From NCBI RefSeq assembly GCF_041929845.1, contig NZ_JBHEEH010000003.1, forward strand, positions 1 through 64,000: 64,000 nt of DNA. The letters are read 5' to 3'. The number at the start of each line of letters is the position of its first letter. Position 1 is the stretch's first letter. A program made the position numbers and the translations under genes. The DNA comes from Paenochrobactrum pullorum (lineage in GTDB: Bacteria; Pseudomonadota; Alphaproteobacteria; Rhizobiales; Rhizobiaceae). The notes below the pieces were generated by a model. That model was not told the origin of the DNA, did no database searches, and saw nothing but the letters and a program-made list of their open reading frames with translations. Below are positions 9,698 to 18,414 of the stretch, piece by piece.

Positions 9698-10543
9698 CTA
9701 TCCTTTGACACCACCGGTTGTCAGACCGGAAATGATTTTACGTTGAAAAATCAGAACAAGAATAATCAGCGGCATCGTAACAAGCGTGGATGCCGCCATA
9801 ATATTTCCCCACGGAAGCTCATGTCCGCTGACGCCGGTCAGCAGGGCAATTGTCACAGGAATTGTGCGCATTTCAGAGGATGAAGTGAAGGTCAGCGCAA
9901 AGAGAAACTCATTCCATGCCGCAATGAAGGCCAATAAACCTGTTGTCACCATAGCGGGCCACATCAGGGGTAAAAAAATACGTGTAACGATTACCAACGG
10001 GCCGGCCCCGTCAATGATTGCGGCCTCTTCAATCTCGACGGGCAATTCACGCATGAACGAAGTCAAAATCCAGACCGTAAAAGGCAGTGTAAAAATCATG
10101 TAAGAAAAAACGAGGCCGGCAATGCGGTTATACAGACCAAAAAAACGGATCGTTTCAAACAGACCGGCAAGGACAGCAATTTGCGGAAACATGGAGATAG
10201 AAAGGATAACCATCAGGATCAGACTGCGGCCACGAAACCTGATACGGGATAAGGCATAGGCAGCCAATACTGAGAGAAATAGCGATAATAAGACGGCTAT
10301 TCCGGCAACGAACAGAGAGTTGAAAATGTTGCGTGGGAAATTGGCAATATTGATTACAGCGTAATAATTGGCCAATGACAGATTTTCTGGCCAGTAATGT
10401 ATTTCAAACAGGGCTGTTCCCGTTTGCAGGCTGGTGGTTGCTGCATAATAAAAAGGAAACACGGCAACTATGATAATAAGCGCAACCAGAAAATAAAATG
10501 CGCAGACCCGTATGCAGGTTAGTATAAAGGCTAAGGCCATCAT
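9698..10543 (-). CDS. thuG: Sugar ABC transporter permease, ThuG/MalG-like
   Basis: 281 residues with about six membrane segments and the ATPase-contact EAA loop (EEAAIIDGAGPLVIVTRIFLPL, starting near residue 190). The N-terminal FYYAATTSLQTG resembles MalG-class subunits. Its ATG overlaps the thuF stop as TAATG, a coupled-translation arrangement, and GGAGGAG precedes it. It pairs with thuF to form the inner-membrane channel. The trehalose specificity is inferred from operon order only. Confidence 0.8.
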   Translation of the reverse strand: MMALAFILTCIRVCAFYFLVALIIIVAVFPFYYAATTSLQTGTALFEIHYWPENLSLANYYAVINIANFPRNIFNSLFVAGIAVLLSLFLSVLAAYALSRIRFRGRSLILMVILSISMFPQIAVLAGLFETIRFFGLYNRIAGLVFSYMIFTLPFTVWILTSFMRELPVEIEEAAIIDGAGPLVIVTRIFLPLMWPAMVTTGLLAFIAAWNEFLFALTFTSSSEMRTIPVTIALLTGVSGHELPWGNIMAASTLVTMPLIILVLIFQRKIISGLTTGGVKG

Positions 10544-11520
10544 TACTCCTCCTTCCGGAGGATTGTGCTGCCAAAACTCAAAACAAAGATGGTCATCAAT
10601 GCGAGGATAAGAAACAATAGCGTTGACTGCGCCGCACCATAGGAAAACTTGTCAAAATCAATGAGATTTTCGCGCGCCAGAACAGACATTGTTTTCGTCT
10701 GTGAACTGTTGGGCGTCAAAACATAGATCAGATCAAAAATACGCATAGCATCCAGCATGCGGAATATAATTGCTACAATCAGTGCCGGACGAAGCAATGG
10801 CAGGGTCAGACAGAAAAATTGTTTGACGGGATGCACCCCGTCCACCCGCGCTGCTTCATAAATTTCGCGCGGGATCATTTGTAAACCAGCCAGTAGTAAC
10901 AAGGCCATGAAAGGCGTGGTTTTCCAGACATCCACAATAATTACTGCAATCATCGCTGTGTCTGCACTCGCTGTCCAGGCAACAGGATGCGAAATCATAC
11001 CAATGCGCATGAAGAGGTCATTTAAAATGCCAAACTGATCATTGAGCATCCATCCCCATAGTCTTGCTGATACGATTGTAGGAATTGCCCAAGGGATGAG
11101 AATGGCGGCGCGTACAAGCCCGCGCCCTTTAAATGAGCAATCCAGTACAAGCGCGATAATCATGCCGAAGATTGTCTCGAAAAAGATAGAAACAAAACTG
11201 AAATAAACGGTGTTCCATACGGACTGCCACCACACCATATCCGTTATCAAGCCGGAATAGACAACCCGTCCGCTTTGCAACTCTACCCATGAAAAATAAT
11301 TTTGCAGCCCGATCCAGCGCGCGGCACCAAGATCGGTCAGTCTCGCATCTGTCAAAGAAAACCAGATTGTCCGGCACAATGGCCATAGCGCCACAAGCGT
11401 TAAAACCAAGCCGACAGGCATGAGAAACAGTATAGCCATTCGCTGCCTGCTTCGTAACAGATCTGTGTGATGCAATGGTCCTTTAAGTCGTTCCGAAGGC
11501 GTTTTGACTAAAGTGCCCAT
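10543..11520 (-). CDS. thuF: Sugar ABC transporter permease, ThuF/MalF-like
   Basis: About 325 residues from ATG 11520 (GGAGAT 9 bases upstream; GTG 11529 is the longer alternative). Six predicted membrane segments begin with RQRMAILFLMPVGLVLTLVA. The EAA loop reads REIYEAARVDGVHPVKQFF near residue 225. It belongs to the MalF class of binding-protein-dependent permeases. It lies between thuE (17 bases away) and thuG (overlapping) in the operon. Confidence 0.8.
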   Translation of the reverse strand: MGTLVKTPSERLKGPLHHTDLLRSRQRMAILFLMPVGLVLTLVALWPLCRTIWFSLTDARLTDLGAARWIGLQNYFSWVELQSGRVVYSGLITDMVWWQSVWNTVYFSFVSIFFETIFGMIIALVLDCSFKGRGLVRAAILIPWAIPTIVSARLWGWMLNDQFGILNDLFMRIGMISHPVAWTASADTAMIAVIIVDVWKTTPFMALLLLAGLQMIPREIYEAARVDGVHPVKQFFCLTLPLLRPALIVAIIFRMLDAMRIFDLIYVLTPNSSQTKTMSVLARENLIDFDKFSYGAAQSTLLFLILALMTIFVLSFGSTILRKEE

Positions 11521-11537
11521 TTGATACACATCTCCGA

Positions 11538-12830
11538 TTACCAGACATTGCCTTTGAGAATAGTGAGCTTTTCCTCTAGTCGTGCAAGATTTTCGGCCGC
11601 AGTGCCGTTTCCGGATAGCGTGTCATGTACAGCGCTCCAAAACAACGCGGAAACTTCATTATATTTGGATTTTGTCGGCGCAGACGGACGCGCAACCGCT
11701 GTTTCGAATATTGGCTTCCACTGTGCCAACAATGGCTGCGCTTCGATTATCTGAGGATCATCGTAGAGTGCTCTGATTGTTGGCAGCAAAGAGAGCACAA
11801 TTGCACGTTCTTTCTGCGCCTGCTTTGACGCAAGGAATTTCGCAAGTTCAATGGCCTCTTGTGGATGCTGAGAATATCTGGAAACCGCAACATTCCAGCC
11901 GCCGAGCGCTGCGGCCGATGCTTCGCCCGCCTTCGCGGATGGTAAAGCTGTGACACCAACTTTGCCACTTATCGGGCTATCCTTATTGTTGCTTAACGGA
12001 TAAACATAGGGCCAGTTGCGCAGGAATACTGCATTGCCGGTTTGCCAGACACCGCGGCTTTCTTCTTCACCGTAGCCCAGTACACCCTTTGGCGTGATTG
12101 AACCAATCCAGCTTTGCACGATTTCAAGTGCTGCAATTGCGTGGTCATTATTGACAGATATCGCGCCGTTTTCTTCAATGATGTTTCCGCCGCCGAAAGC
12201 CTTTATCCATTCTAATGCTGTGCAGGTGAGACCTTCATAGGCATTGGCTTGGAACACATAGCCATTCATACCTCTCTTGCCGGCGGTACGTTCTTTATCT
12301 TGTATATATTGTGCTGTTTCAGTTAGTTCGCTGAAGGTTTTCGGTACAGGCTTTCGGTATTTCTCCAACAAATCTTTGCGATAAAACAGTACAGCGGCAT
12401 CTGCAAAAAGCGGAAGAGCAATCAGCCTACCATCAACCGTTTGGCTTTGAATGGCTGATGAAAAATGGTCTGCCATAATATCTTTGGCCACACTGGTCAG
12501 ATCCAGAAACTGGTTCGCCAGTTGCGGAGCCCAGACAATATCGGTACGATAAAGGTCAATATCCGTATTACCCGCTGCCAGCCAAAGCCGATATTGGGTA
12601 AACTGATCAGAAGAGTTAGATGGCATATCGACGATTGTGACTTTATTGCCGGTGGCTTTTTCAAAATCATTCAATTGCTTGCGCAACAATGCCTGACCGT
12701 TTCCGGTATCACCGGAAGCAATAGTCAATTCTGCGGCTATTACAGGTCCAGATAAAAAAATTAAGACTATTAAAGCCGTTATTTGATGAAAAATATTTTT
12801 TGAGCAGTTGATAAACATATTCATTTTCAC
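11538..12830 (-). CDS. thuE: Sugar-binding lipoprotein/periplasmic protein, ThuE-like
   Basis: Up to 430 residues; start GTG 12830 or ATG 12824, neither with a good ribosome site. A signal peptide is evident (hydrophobic ITALIVLIFLSGPVIAA, cleavage probably before ELTIAS). The mature part is a family 1 solute-binding protein (DTGNGQALLRKQLNDFEKATG, LPLFADAAVLFYRKDLLEKY, VFLRNWPYVYPLSN). It heads the thuEFGKAB-like run and would capture trehalose or a similar disaccharide in the periplasm. No LacI-type thuR lies upstream; the gene is followed instead by the xylA fossil. Confidence 0.8.
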   Translation of the reverse strand: MKMNMFINCSKNIFHQITALIVLIFLSGPVIAAELTIASGDTGNGQALLRKQLNDFEKATGNKVTIVDMPSNSSDQFTQYRLWLAAGNTDIDLYRTDIVWAPQLANQFLDLTSVAKDIMADHFSSAIQSQTVDGRLIALPLFADAAVLFYRKDLLEKYRKPVPKTFSELTETAQYIQDKERTAGKRGMNGYVFQANAYEGLTCTALEWIKAFGGGNIIEENGAISVNNDHAIAALEIVQSWIGSITPKGVLGYGEEESRGVWQTGNAVFLRNWPYVYPLSNNKDSPISGKVGVTALPSAKAGEASAAALGGWNVAVSRYSQHPQEAIELAKFLASKQAQKERAIVLSLLPTIRALYDDPQIIEAQPLLAQWKPIFETAVARPSAPTKSKYNEVSALFWSAVHDTLSGNGTAAENLARLEEKLTILKGNVW

Positions 12831-12929
12831 ATAAAATTACATCAAATTTAAGTATCTGCATAAATGATAGACGATAATTTACCCTTTAGTATCCCAATTT
12901 TTTATTGTTATTTCTTGGTGGGTATTGAT

Positions 12930-12970
12930 TGGGTGGGGCGCGTCGGCCTTGATGTGGCAGAATAGAACCC
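12930..12970 (-). mobile_element. Possible IS110 end remnant
   Basis: The stretch containing CCTTGATGTGGCAGAAT resembles the sequence just outside the IS110 transposase start near 2550-2580 (CCTTAATGTGGCATAAT on the minus strand), and both are next to a GGGGCGCGTC-type segment. This suggests that an IS110 end was left here where the xylA fossil begins. The match is short and was judged by eye. Confidence 0.35.
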
Positions 12971-12974
12971 ATCA

Positions 12975-13315
12975 CTACCCTGCAGTGCACTTGGCCTTAA
13001 AGGCGCAGCCAAAATGATTGAGGATCAGGCTCTCTGCGTCCTTTTGCAAGACCGTTATGCCGGATGGAACAAGCCGCCGTCACAAGCTATGCTCAAAGGT
13101 AAGCAAGCGCTGAAAGAGATTGCCCCTTATATTCACACTAAAGCATGTCTCCCAAAAGTGGGCACCGGTTTTGGGATAAAGACATGCGTAAAAACAAAAC
13201 GCTAGAGCGAGCACGGTGGATACGATTAAGTGCGACACGCTCTAGTAAAATTGAGCCGCGACCGGTTTCCGGCAGACAGGAACTCTTGGAAAAGATCGTA
13301 AACCGCTATGTCTGA
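12975..13315 (+). pseudogene. xylA: Xylose isomerase (xylA) 3' fossil
   Basis: Two pieces of the conserved XylA C-terminus flank a repeat. The first (about 12978-13138) reads ALGLKGAAKMIEDQAL and RYAGWNKPPSQAMLKGKQAL. The second (about 13250-13315, another frame) reads EPRPVSGRQELLEKIVNRYV and stops at TGA 13313-13315. Known XylA proteins end in just this way (RYAGW..., SGRQE.LE..VN.Y). The N-terminal two thirds are absent, and a RIME repeat splits the remainder, so the gene is dead. Its position beside a sugar transport operon suggests a former xylose locus. Confidence 0.8.
13139..13247. repeat. RIME-type two-palindrome repeat
   Basis: About 108 bases with two imperfect palindromes. The first runs 13143-13187 with GCATGTC/GACATGC arms; the second runs 13202-13245 with CTAGAGCG/CGCTCTAG arms. 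Size and design match the Rhizobium-specific intergenic mosaic elements (RIME) and the related palindromic repeats of Brucella and relatives. It interrupts the xylA fossil. It is a useful taxonomic marker for the order. Confidence 0.75.
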
Positions 13316-13360
13316 CAGGTAAATTTTCAGCAACTTTTAAGCGCAAAAAATGGGAGTGGG

Positions 13361-14416
13361 ATGATGAAAACGATTAAAGGACCAGCGATATTTCTGGCGC
13401 AGTTTGTAAGCGACAGCGCTCCTTTTAATTCTTTCGATGCAATCTGCAAATGGGCTGCATCACTTGGTTATAAAGGCGTACAAATACCAACTTGGGACAA
13501 GCGTCTGTTTGATCTGGAGAAAGCTTCAGATTCACAATCCTATTGTGATGAAATCAAAGGCATAGCGGCATCGCATGGTTTGGAAATTACCGAACTATCA
13601 ACGCATCTTCAGGGGCAGTTGATTGCCGTTCATCCGGCTTATGATACTGCATTTGACGGTTTTGCAGCTGAAAGTGTTCGTGGCAATTCGCAGGCACGAA
13701 TGGAATGGGCGAATGATCAGGTGCGGCAGGCATTACGTGCATCCAAGCGTTTAGACCTAAATGCAATGGCATCTTTTTCCGGCGCACTCGCCTGGCCCTA
13801 CGTTTATCCCTGGCCCCAACGCCCCGCCGGTTTGGTGGAAACCGCTTTTGACGAACTGGCAAAGCGCTGGACACCGCTACTTGATTATGCGGATGAGAAT
13901 GATGTGGATATTTGTTACGAAATTCATCCCGGTGAAGATCTGCATGACGGCATCTCCTATGAGATGTTCCTAGAGCGCGTGAATAATCATACGCGCGCCA
14001 ATCTGCTCTATGATCCGTCGCATTTTGTACTTCAGCAGCTTGATTATCTGGAATTTATCGACATTTACCATCAGCGCATCAAAATGTTTCACGTTAAGGA
14101 TGCTGAATTTAACCCGAGCGGCCGACAGGGCGTCTATGGCGGTTTTCAAAGCTGGGTCAATCGTGCGGGACGTTTCCGTTCGCTTGGTGATGGGCAGGTG
14201 GATTTCAGCAGCATCTTCTCCAAACTAACGGCTTATGATTTCGACAGCTGGGCTGTTCTGGAATGGGAGTGCGCGATCAAACATCCGGAAGAAGGTGCGC
14301 GTGAGGGCGCGGATTTCATCAAGCATCATATTATTCGGGTCACTGAACATGCTTTCGATGATTTTGCCAATGCGGGCACTGATGAAGCAGCCAACCGTAA
14401 GATGCTTGGTCTTTGA
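13361..14416 (+). CDS. TIM-barrel sugar phosphate isomerase/epimerase-like protein
   Basis: 351 residues of the AP-endonuclease-2/xylose isomerase-like barrel family: FLAQFVSDSAPFNSFDAI at the start, GYKGVQIPTWD, metal-ligand-type motifs CYEIHPGEDLHDG (around 188), NLLYDPSHFVLQQ, KMFHVKDAEFNPSG and AVLEWECAIKHPEEGA. GGGAGTGGG precedes ATG 13361. The gene for a Gfo/Idh/MocA enzyme follows after 28 bases, a common pairing. Relatives include isomerases, epimerases and lyases acting on 3-keto sugars, so a role after ThuB is possible but unproven. Confidence 0.8.
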   Translation: MMKTIKGPAIFLAQFVSDSAPFNSFDAICKWAASLGYKGVQIPTWDKRLFDLEKASDSQSYCDEIKGIAASHGLEITELSTHLQGQLIAVHPAYDTAFDGFAAESVRGNSQARMEWANDQVRQALRASKRLDLNAMASFSGALAWPYVYPWPQRPAGLVETAFDELAKRWTPLLDYADENDVDICYEIHPGEDLHDGISYEMFLERVNNHTRANLLYDPSHFVLQQLDYLEFIDIYHQRIKMFHVKDAEFNPSGRQGVYGGFQSWVNRAGRFRSLGDGQVDFSSIFSKLTAYDFDSWAVLEWECAIKHPEEGAREGADFIKHHIIRVTEHAFDDFANAGTDEAANRKMLGL

Positions 14417-14444
14417 TCGAAGCTTTCGCCGAAAGGAACATGCT

Positions 14445-15605
14445 ATGGCAACTGAACACCAGCAGCACCGTATCAGGCTTGGAATGGTCGGCGGCGGACA
14501 AGGCGCATTTATTGGTGCGGTTCACCGGATTGCCGCACGCATTGACGATCAATATGAACTGGTCGCCGGAGCGCTGTCATCCAATCCGGAGCGAGCCAAC
14601 ACATCCGCGCGGGAGCTCGGCATTGCTGCAGATCGAAGCTATGCTTCTTATGAAGAAATGGCGCGTGCGGAAGCGGCGCGGATCGATGGCATTGAAGCTG
14701 TTTCAATTGTTACGCCGAACCATTTGCATGCGCCGATAGCACGCGCGTTTTTAAATGCCGGTATTCATGTCATCTGTGACAAGCCATTGACGACATCGGT
14801 GAAAGAAGCCGAAGAACTGGTCGCTCTGGTTGAAAAATCCGGAAAGCTTTTTGTTCTGACCCATAATTACAGTGGCTATCCGATGATGCGGCAAGCCCGT
14901 AGCATGGTTGCTAGTGGCGAGCTTGGTGATATTCGGGTCATTCAGGTGGAATATCCGCAAGACTGGCTGACCGAGCGCTCCGAGCTGAGTGGCGATAAGC
15001 AGGCAGAATGGCGTACTGATCCGGCACGTTCCGGTGCAGGCGGAGCGATTTGTGATATCGGCACTCATGCCTACCATCTGGCTGGTTTTGTTTCCGGTCT
15101 TGAAACAGAACAAGTGCTGGCACAGCTGACATCCTTTGTTGAGGGGCGAAGCCTTGATGATGATGTGCAGATCATGCTGCGCTACAAAGGCGGCGCACGC
15201 GGTTCTCTCTGGGCAAGTCAGGTGGCGGTCGGCAACGAAAATGGTCTGAAACTGCGTATTTATGGTAGTAAAGGCGGGCTGGAATGGACGCAAACCGACC
15301 CGAATTATCTGTGGTTCACGCGTTTTGGTAGGCCAAAGCAACTGATCACCCGTGGTGGTATCGGCGCCAATGCGGCTGCCAACCGCGTTACCCGTATCCC
15401 CGGCGGACATCCGGAAGGTTATCTGGAAGGCTTTGCTACGATTTACACAGAAGCAGCCCATGCAATCCGTGCTGCGCGAACAGGTGTAAAGCCTGATGCG
15501 CAAGTGCTTTATCCGACTATCTACGACGGTTTGGACGGTATGCGCTTTATCGAAGCCTCAGTCGCTTCCAGTCAGGCTGGCAATCAATGGACGCGCCTGA
15601 AATGA
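14445..15605 (+). CDS. Gfo/Idh/MocA family oxidoreductase
   Basis: 386 residues from ATG 14445, preceded by AAAGGAAC. A longer in-frame extension to 14235 overlaps the preceding gene and is unlikely. Rossmann motif RLGMVGGGQGAFIGAVHR, then VTPNHLHAPIARAFLNAG and HVICDKPLTTSVKEAEE (the EKP-like motif is DKP here); the substrate domain has GGAICDIGTHAYHLAGFV. It is NAD(P)-dependent by family and probably oxidises or reduces a sugar or sugar derivative. It is cotranscribed with the isomerase-like gene at 13361 and is only a distant relative of ThuB at 6821. Confidence 0.85.
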   Translation: MATEHQQHRIRLGMVGGGQGAFIGAVHRIAARIDDQYELVAGALSSNPERANTSARELGIAADRSYASYEEMARAEAARIDGIEAVSIVTPNHLHAPIARAFLNAGIHVICDKPLTTSVKEAEELVALVEKSGKLFVLTHNYSGYPMMRQARSMVASGELGDIRVIQVEYPQDWLTERSELSGDKQAEWRTDPARSGAGGAICDIGTHAYHLAGFVSGLETEQVLAQLTSFVEGRSLDDDVQIMLRYKGGARGSLWASQVAVGNENGLKLRIYGSKGGLEWTQTDPNYLWFTRFGRPKQLITRGGIGANAAANRVTRIPGGHPEGYLEGFATIYTEAAHAIRAARTGVKPDAQVLYPTIYDGLDGMRFIEASVASSQAGNQWTRLK

Positions 15606-15734
15606 CAGCATTATCCAGCGCAACCCACACAGATAGTGGCAGTGTAACCTTAACCTACGCGCGGATACAAATCGATCTATGAGGGTGTTGTTGCATGGAT
15701 CGCCATTTAACTGAATGCAGGTAGCATTTTATGG

Positions 15735-16158
15735 TGGGAGTATCACAAAGTTTTGTTTGAACATAAGCGGCCTTATTTGTGGACGCAATTATGCGGGCTT
15801 GTCGCAAGGTTTTTCGCAGGCCGTGTTTCCGACAAAAAAGCTATAATGTTCATACTTTAATAACCTTTATGCTTCCAAAGCACTAAGTCGCCAACCCATT
15901 CTGCTTGATAACATTCCAGTCACAGGAAACCCCAAAGCCTTTGCGTAGCCATAGCATAACTTCAAAAGCCATGATTGATGGTTGAGTGTCGACTTCAAGA
16001 CCACGTTCCAGAAATATTTCTTCGAGATCTCGGTAGCTTAAGAGACAGCGTAAATACCAACTGACTGCCTGCAGGACTAGACAGGTCACAAACTGACGAC
16101 CTTTAAAGTCATTTTTGGAATGTTGTTTGAGCTTCTCAACAAGAACATTTAACAGCAT
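15735..16158 (-). pseudogene. IS6-family transposase remnants with internal deletion
   Basis: ATG 16158 opens a frame with the IS6 N-terminal pattern (DFKGRQF, then WYLRCLLSYRDLEEIFLERGLEVD). After about residue 57 the homology stops and unrelated residues continue to 15883. At 15740-15800 the DNA resembles the 3' end and terminal repeat of the other IS6 copy (TCACAAAGTTTTG, AAGCGGCC, CGCAATTATG). So a 5' part and a 3' part remain with the catalytic middle deleted. The 5' part is also found, inverted, at 301-369. Confidence 0.7.
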
Positions 16159-16173
16159 GGAGATATCGTCCTC

Positions 16174-17214
16174 CTATGATGATTGTTCAGAGACAATTGA
16201 TTTGGTTGCGATTTTAAAATTGGGAAAGTCGTCAAAAACCCATTTATTCTTAAGGGTGTCATAGATGATGGCGAGCAGCTTTTGCGCGGTGGCGATGGTG
16301 GCCTTGCCCGTACCGGGCCGCTCCTTGATGCGCCGGTAATAGCTGTTGAGGTAGCCGGAATCGCGGATCGCCATCAGTGTACATTGAACCAGTGTGGTGC
16401 GCGCCAGCTTGTCCCCGCGTTTGGTGATCCGATCACGATTGTCGGTATCGTTGGACTGGCTGACCTTCGGCACGATACCCAGATAGGTCGCCAATTTGTT
16501 GGAGCTGTCAAAATCTGCAACATTGCCGATCGACGTCAGAAGCACGGCTGCCGAGCGGAGACCAATGCCCTTGATGGAATCCAGTCCCTTATAGCCATCA
16601 AGCTGCGCGGCAGCGGTTTCAATTTCCTTATCTATTTTAGCACTGGCCACCGTCAGGCTGATGGCCTGATCACGGATGATCGTCAATTCAAACTATTCAA
16701 GCGCAGAGAAGAGCGTAATCTCCAGCTTTTCCAGCGCCCGCCTTGAGCCGAGACTTTTTTTGATCTTAATGCCGTGTCAGACAAATTGGGCGTAGATCTT
16801 GTTCAACAGCCGCGTGCGCTGTTTGACCTGCAGGTCGCGGGTATGGGTCAGCGAAGCCAATTCACTGTCGCGCGTGGATGTCACCTGAGTTTCCGGTAAC
16901 ATGTCCTTCGACAGAAAGAACGCCAAAGCCCGCGCATCGTTCTTGTCGGTCTTTTTCACCGATTTGCGGATCACCTGAAATTGTTTGGCATTGACCACAA
17001 CAACGCGTTTGACAATGCCGATCACCTGATCACAGAACCATGAACTGTTGCCCGTCGCCTCTACCGCGATTTCGTCATCAACTGACAGGGTTGCGCAAAA
17101 TTGGTCAAGATCGGCCTGGGCCAGCTGATACGTGGCGAGCGCTTCACCGCTGTCCTGATCCAGATGGCAGGCAGTAAAACTGTTGGTATGAAGATCGACA
17201 TCGATATATGCCAT
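16174..17214 (-). pseudogene. IS110-family transposase with two in-frame stops
   Basis: From ATG 17214: MAYIDVDLHTNSFTAC (first DEDD Asp), VEATGNSSWFCDQV, KKTDKNDARALAFFL, then stops at TGA 16777-16779 and TAG 16693-16695. The same frame continues to 16174 with the transposase_20 motif IKGIGLRSAAVLLTSIG, FDSSNKLATYLGIVPK and ITKRGDKLARTTLVQC. The frame is otherwise intact over about 346 codons, so decay is recent or the copy has been kept nearly whole. It belongs to a different IS110 subgroup from the copy at 1490. The 3' end abuts the IS6 remnant. Confidence 0.85.
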
Positions 17215-17430
17215 TTACTATACTCCCATGATTGGCGTGTGGCGGGATCCAGTAAAGGGATGTGAACGCCAAGCCAAACTCCTATACGAGATCACCAGCC
17301 AAAACCGAGCCTCACGAGGGTCGTTCGGAAACAGGCGACGGGCAATCTCCTGCGACGATAGACCAGCATTCAATATTATGATTAAGCAATCGCTAATTCA
17401 AAAACTTAGCGAAAAGTCCCTCTAGTCTGC
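17215..17430 (-). other. IS110 upstream non-coding end (possible bridge-RNA region)
   Basis: This is the non-coding side of the IS110 copy that starts at 17214. In IS110 elements the longer non-coding end carries the guide-like bridge RNA. Nothing here proves such an RNA; the assignment is by position only. The small plus-strand frame at 17228 shows no recognisable protein. Confidence 0.25.
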
Positions 17431-17610
17431 CCATTGAGACCGGGCAGTGATTTTGTTAACCAATGATACTCGTTGGGCAACAGGGCAAAATATTCAAACT
17501 ATCATTTCACTCCCAACCGAGAGAGCGAGTAAATGATAAATATGTTTAAGAACAACAGATTTCATATTATAAAAATTAATTTTTGAATAAGCGCTTAAAT
17601 CTTAAGCCTT

Positions 17611-18294
17611 TTATTCGCTGTGTTGTAAAGCATCCCGTAAACTTTTCACGCTCTCTTTGTCGCCGGAAAGCCTCAACTCCCTTTCGACATGATCAAGGTG
17701 ATGCGCCATGGCTTTCTTCGCCGCTTTCAGATCACCCTTACGTAAGAACTCGATAATTTCTGCATGCTCATCAGGGCCGCAATTATGTTTATCAGAATTG
17801 CGAAATGCTGCCGTGATCAAGGAACTGCGACTGATAAGATCACGCATCAATCCGGTCAGAAATGAGGCTCCTGACATTTCAGCCAACATTAAATGAAACC
17901 CGCCAGACAATTTAATAATCTCACGTTTGTCATTTTTGTCATTTGCAATGCGTTCAAGTTCGACGTGTTGCAGCATTGCATCAACTTTAGCACCGTCCAG
18001 ACGATCGACTAAACGTTCAAGCACACGTTGCTCGACGGCACGGCGGATGTAAAAAATATCCTTCGCATCCTCGACGCTCGGCTCGGCAACAAAAGCACCT
18101 TTATTTGTCTCAGTTTCAATCAAACCTTCATGCGCAAGTATGGTTAAGACCTGCCGCACACGTGCCCGGCTGATACCAAAAATTTCTGCGAGTTCCGTTT
18201 CTTTCAGCCGCGTCCCCGGACGTAACCGACGTTCTGCAATCGAAAGCCAGATTCGTTCCGCGATCTGTTCTATGGTTAGCGCTTCCATGGTCAT
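17611..18294 (-). CDS. GntR-family (FCD) transcriptional regulator
   Basis: 227 residues: an N-terminal winged helix (IAERIWLSIAERRLRPGTRLKETELAEIFGISR... in outline, residues 9-75) and an all-helical FCD effector domain with FYIRRAVEQRVLERL, GGFHLMLAEMSG and the metal/ligand-type histidines of that domain (HAEIIEFL, HHLDHVE). It is divergent from the catabolic genes starting at 18415, with about 120 bases between. ATTGTC-type inverted repeats lie there and again before the transporter operon, so it probably controls both. The effector is unknown. Confidence 0.85.
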   Translation of the reverse strand: MTMEALTIEQIAERIWLSIAERRLRPGTRLKETELAEIFGISRARVRQVLTILAHEGLIETETNKGAFVAEPSVEDAKDIFYIRRAVEQRVLERLVDRLDGAKVDAMLQHVELERIANDKNDKREIIKLSGGFHLMLAEMSGASFLTGLMRDLISRSSLITAAFRNSDKHNCGPDEHAEIIEFLRKGDLKAAKKAMAHHLDHVERELRLSGDKESVKSLRDALQHSE

Positions 18295-18359
18295 CCTGAA
18301 ATTGTTTGATTTGAAGCTAACTTATTTTTTTCTTTTAATCCAGAAGAAATGATGTCAAT

Positions 18360-18384
18360 ATTGTCGACAATCTAGTAGACAATT
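18360..18384. promoter_or_regulatory. Predicted GntR operator
   Basis: A perfect palindrome ATTGTCGACAAT (18360-18371) is followed at once by a half-site GTAGACAAT (18375-18383; on the other strand ATTGTCTAC). FCD-type GntR proteins commonly bind such short TTGT-ACAA inverted repeats. It lies between the divergent regulator and the 18415 gene. A near match occurs at 19835-19846. Confidence 0.55.
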
Positions 18385-18414
18385 AATCTAAAAATGAGTC
18401 GAGTGGGGGTTCCG

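Noticed and set aside
12831..12929. Search for a LacI-type thuR or a clear promoter upstream of thuE
   Set aside because: No regulator gene is present and no convincing -35/-10 pair could be fixed by eye, so none is reported.
14235..14444. N-terminal extension of the Gfo/Idh gene
   Set aside because: The extra 70 codons overlap the preceding gene in another frame and lack homology. ATG 14445 has a ribosome site and starts right before the Rossmann motif.
14751..15503. A 250-codon minus-strand frame opposite the Gfo/Idh gene
   Set aside because: Antisense shadow of a well-supported coding region; no ribosome site and no recognisable domain.
17228..17425. 65-codon plus-strand frame upstream of the IS110 copy
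   Set aside because: No ribosome site or similarity. It lies in the non-coding end of an IS110 element, which better explains it.
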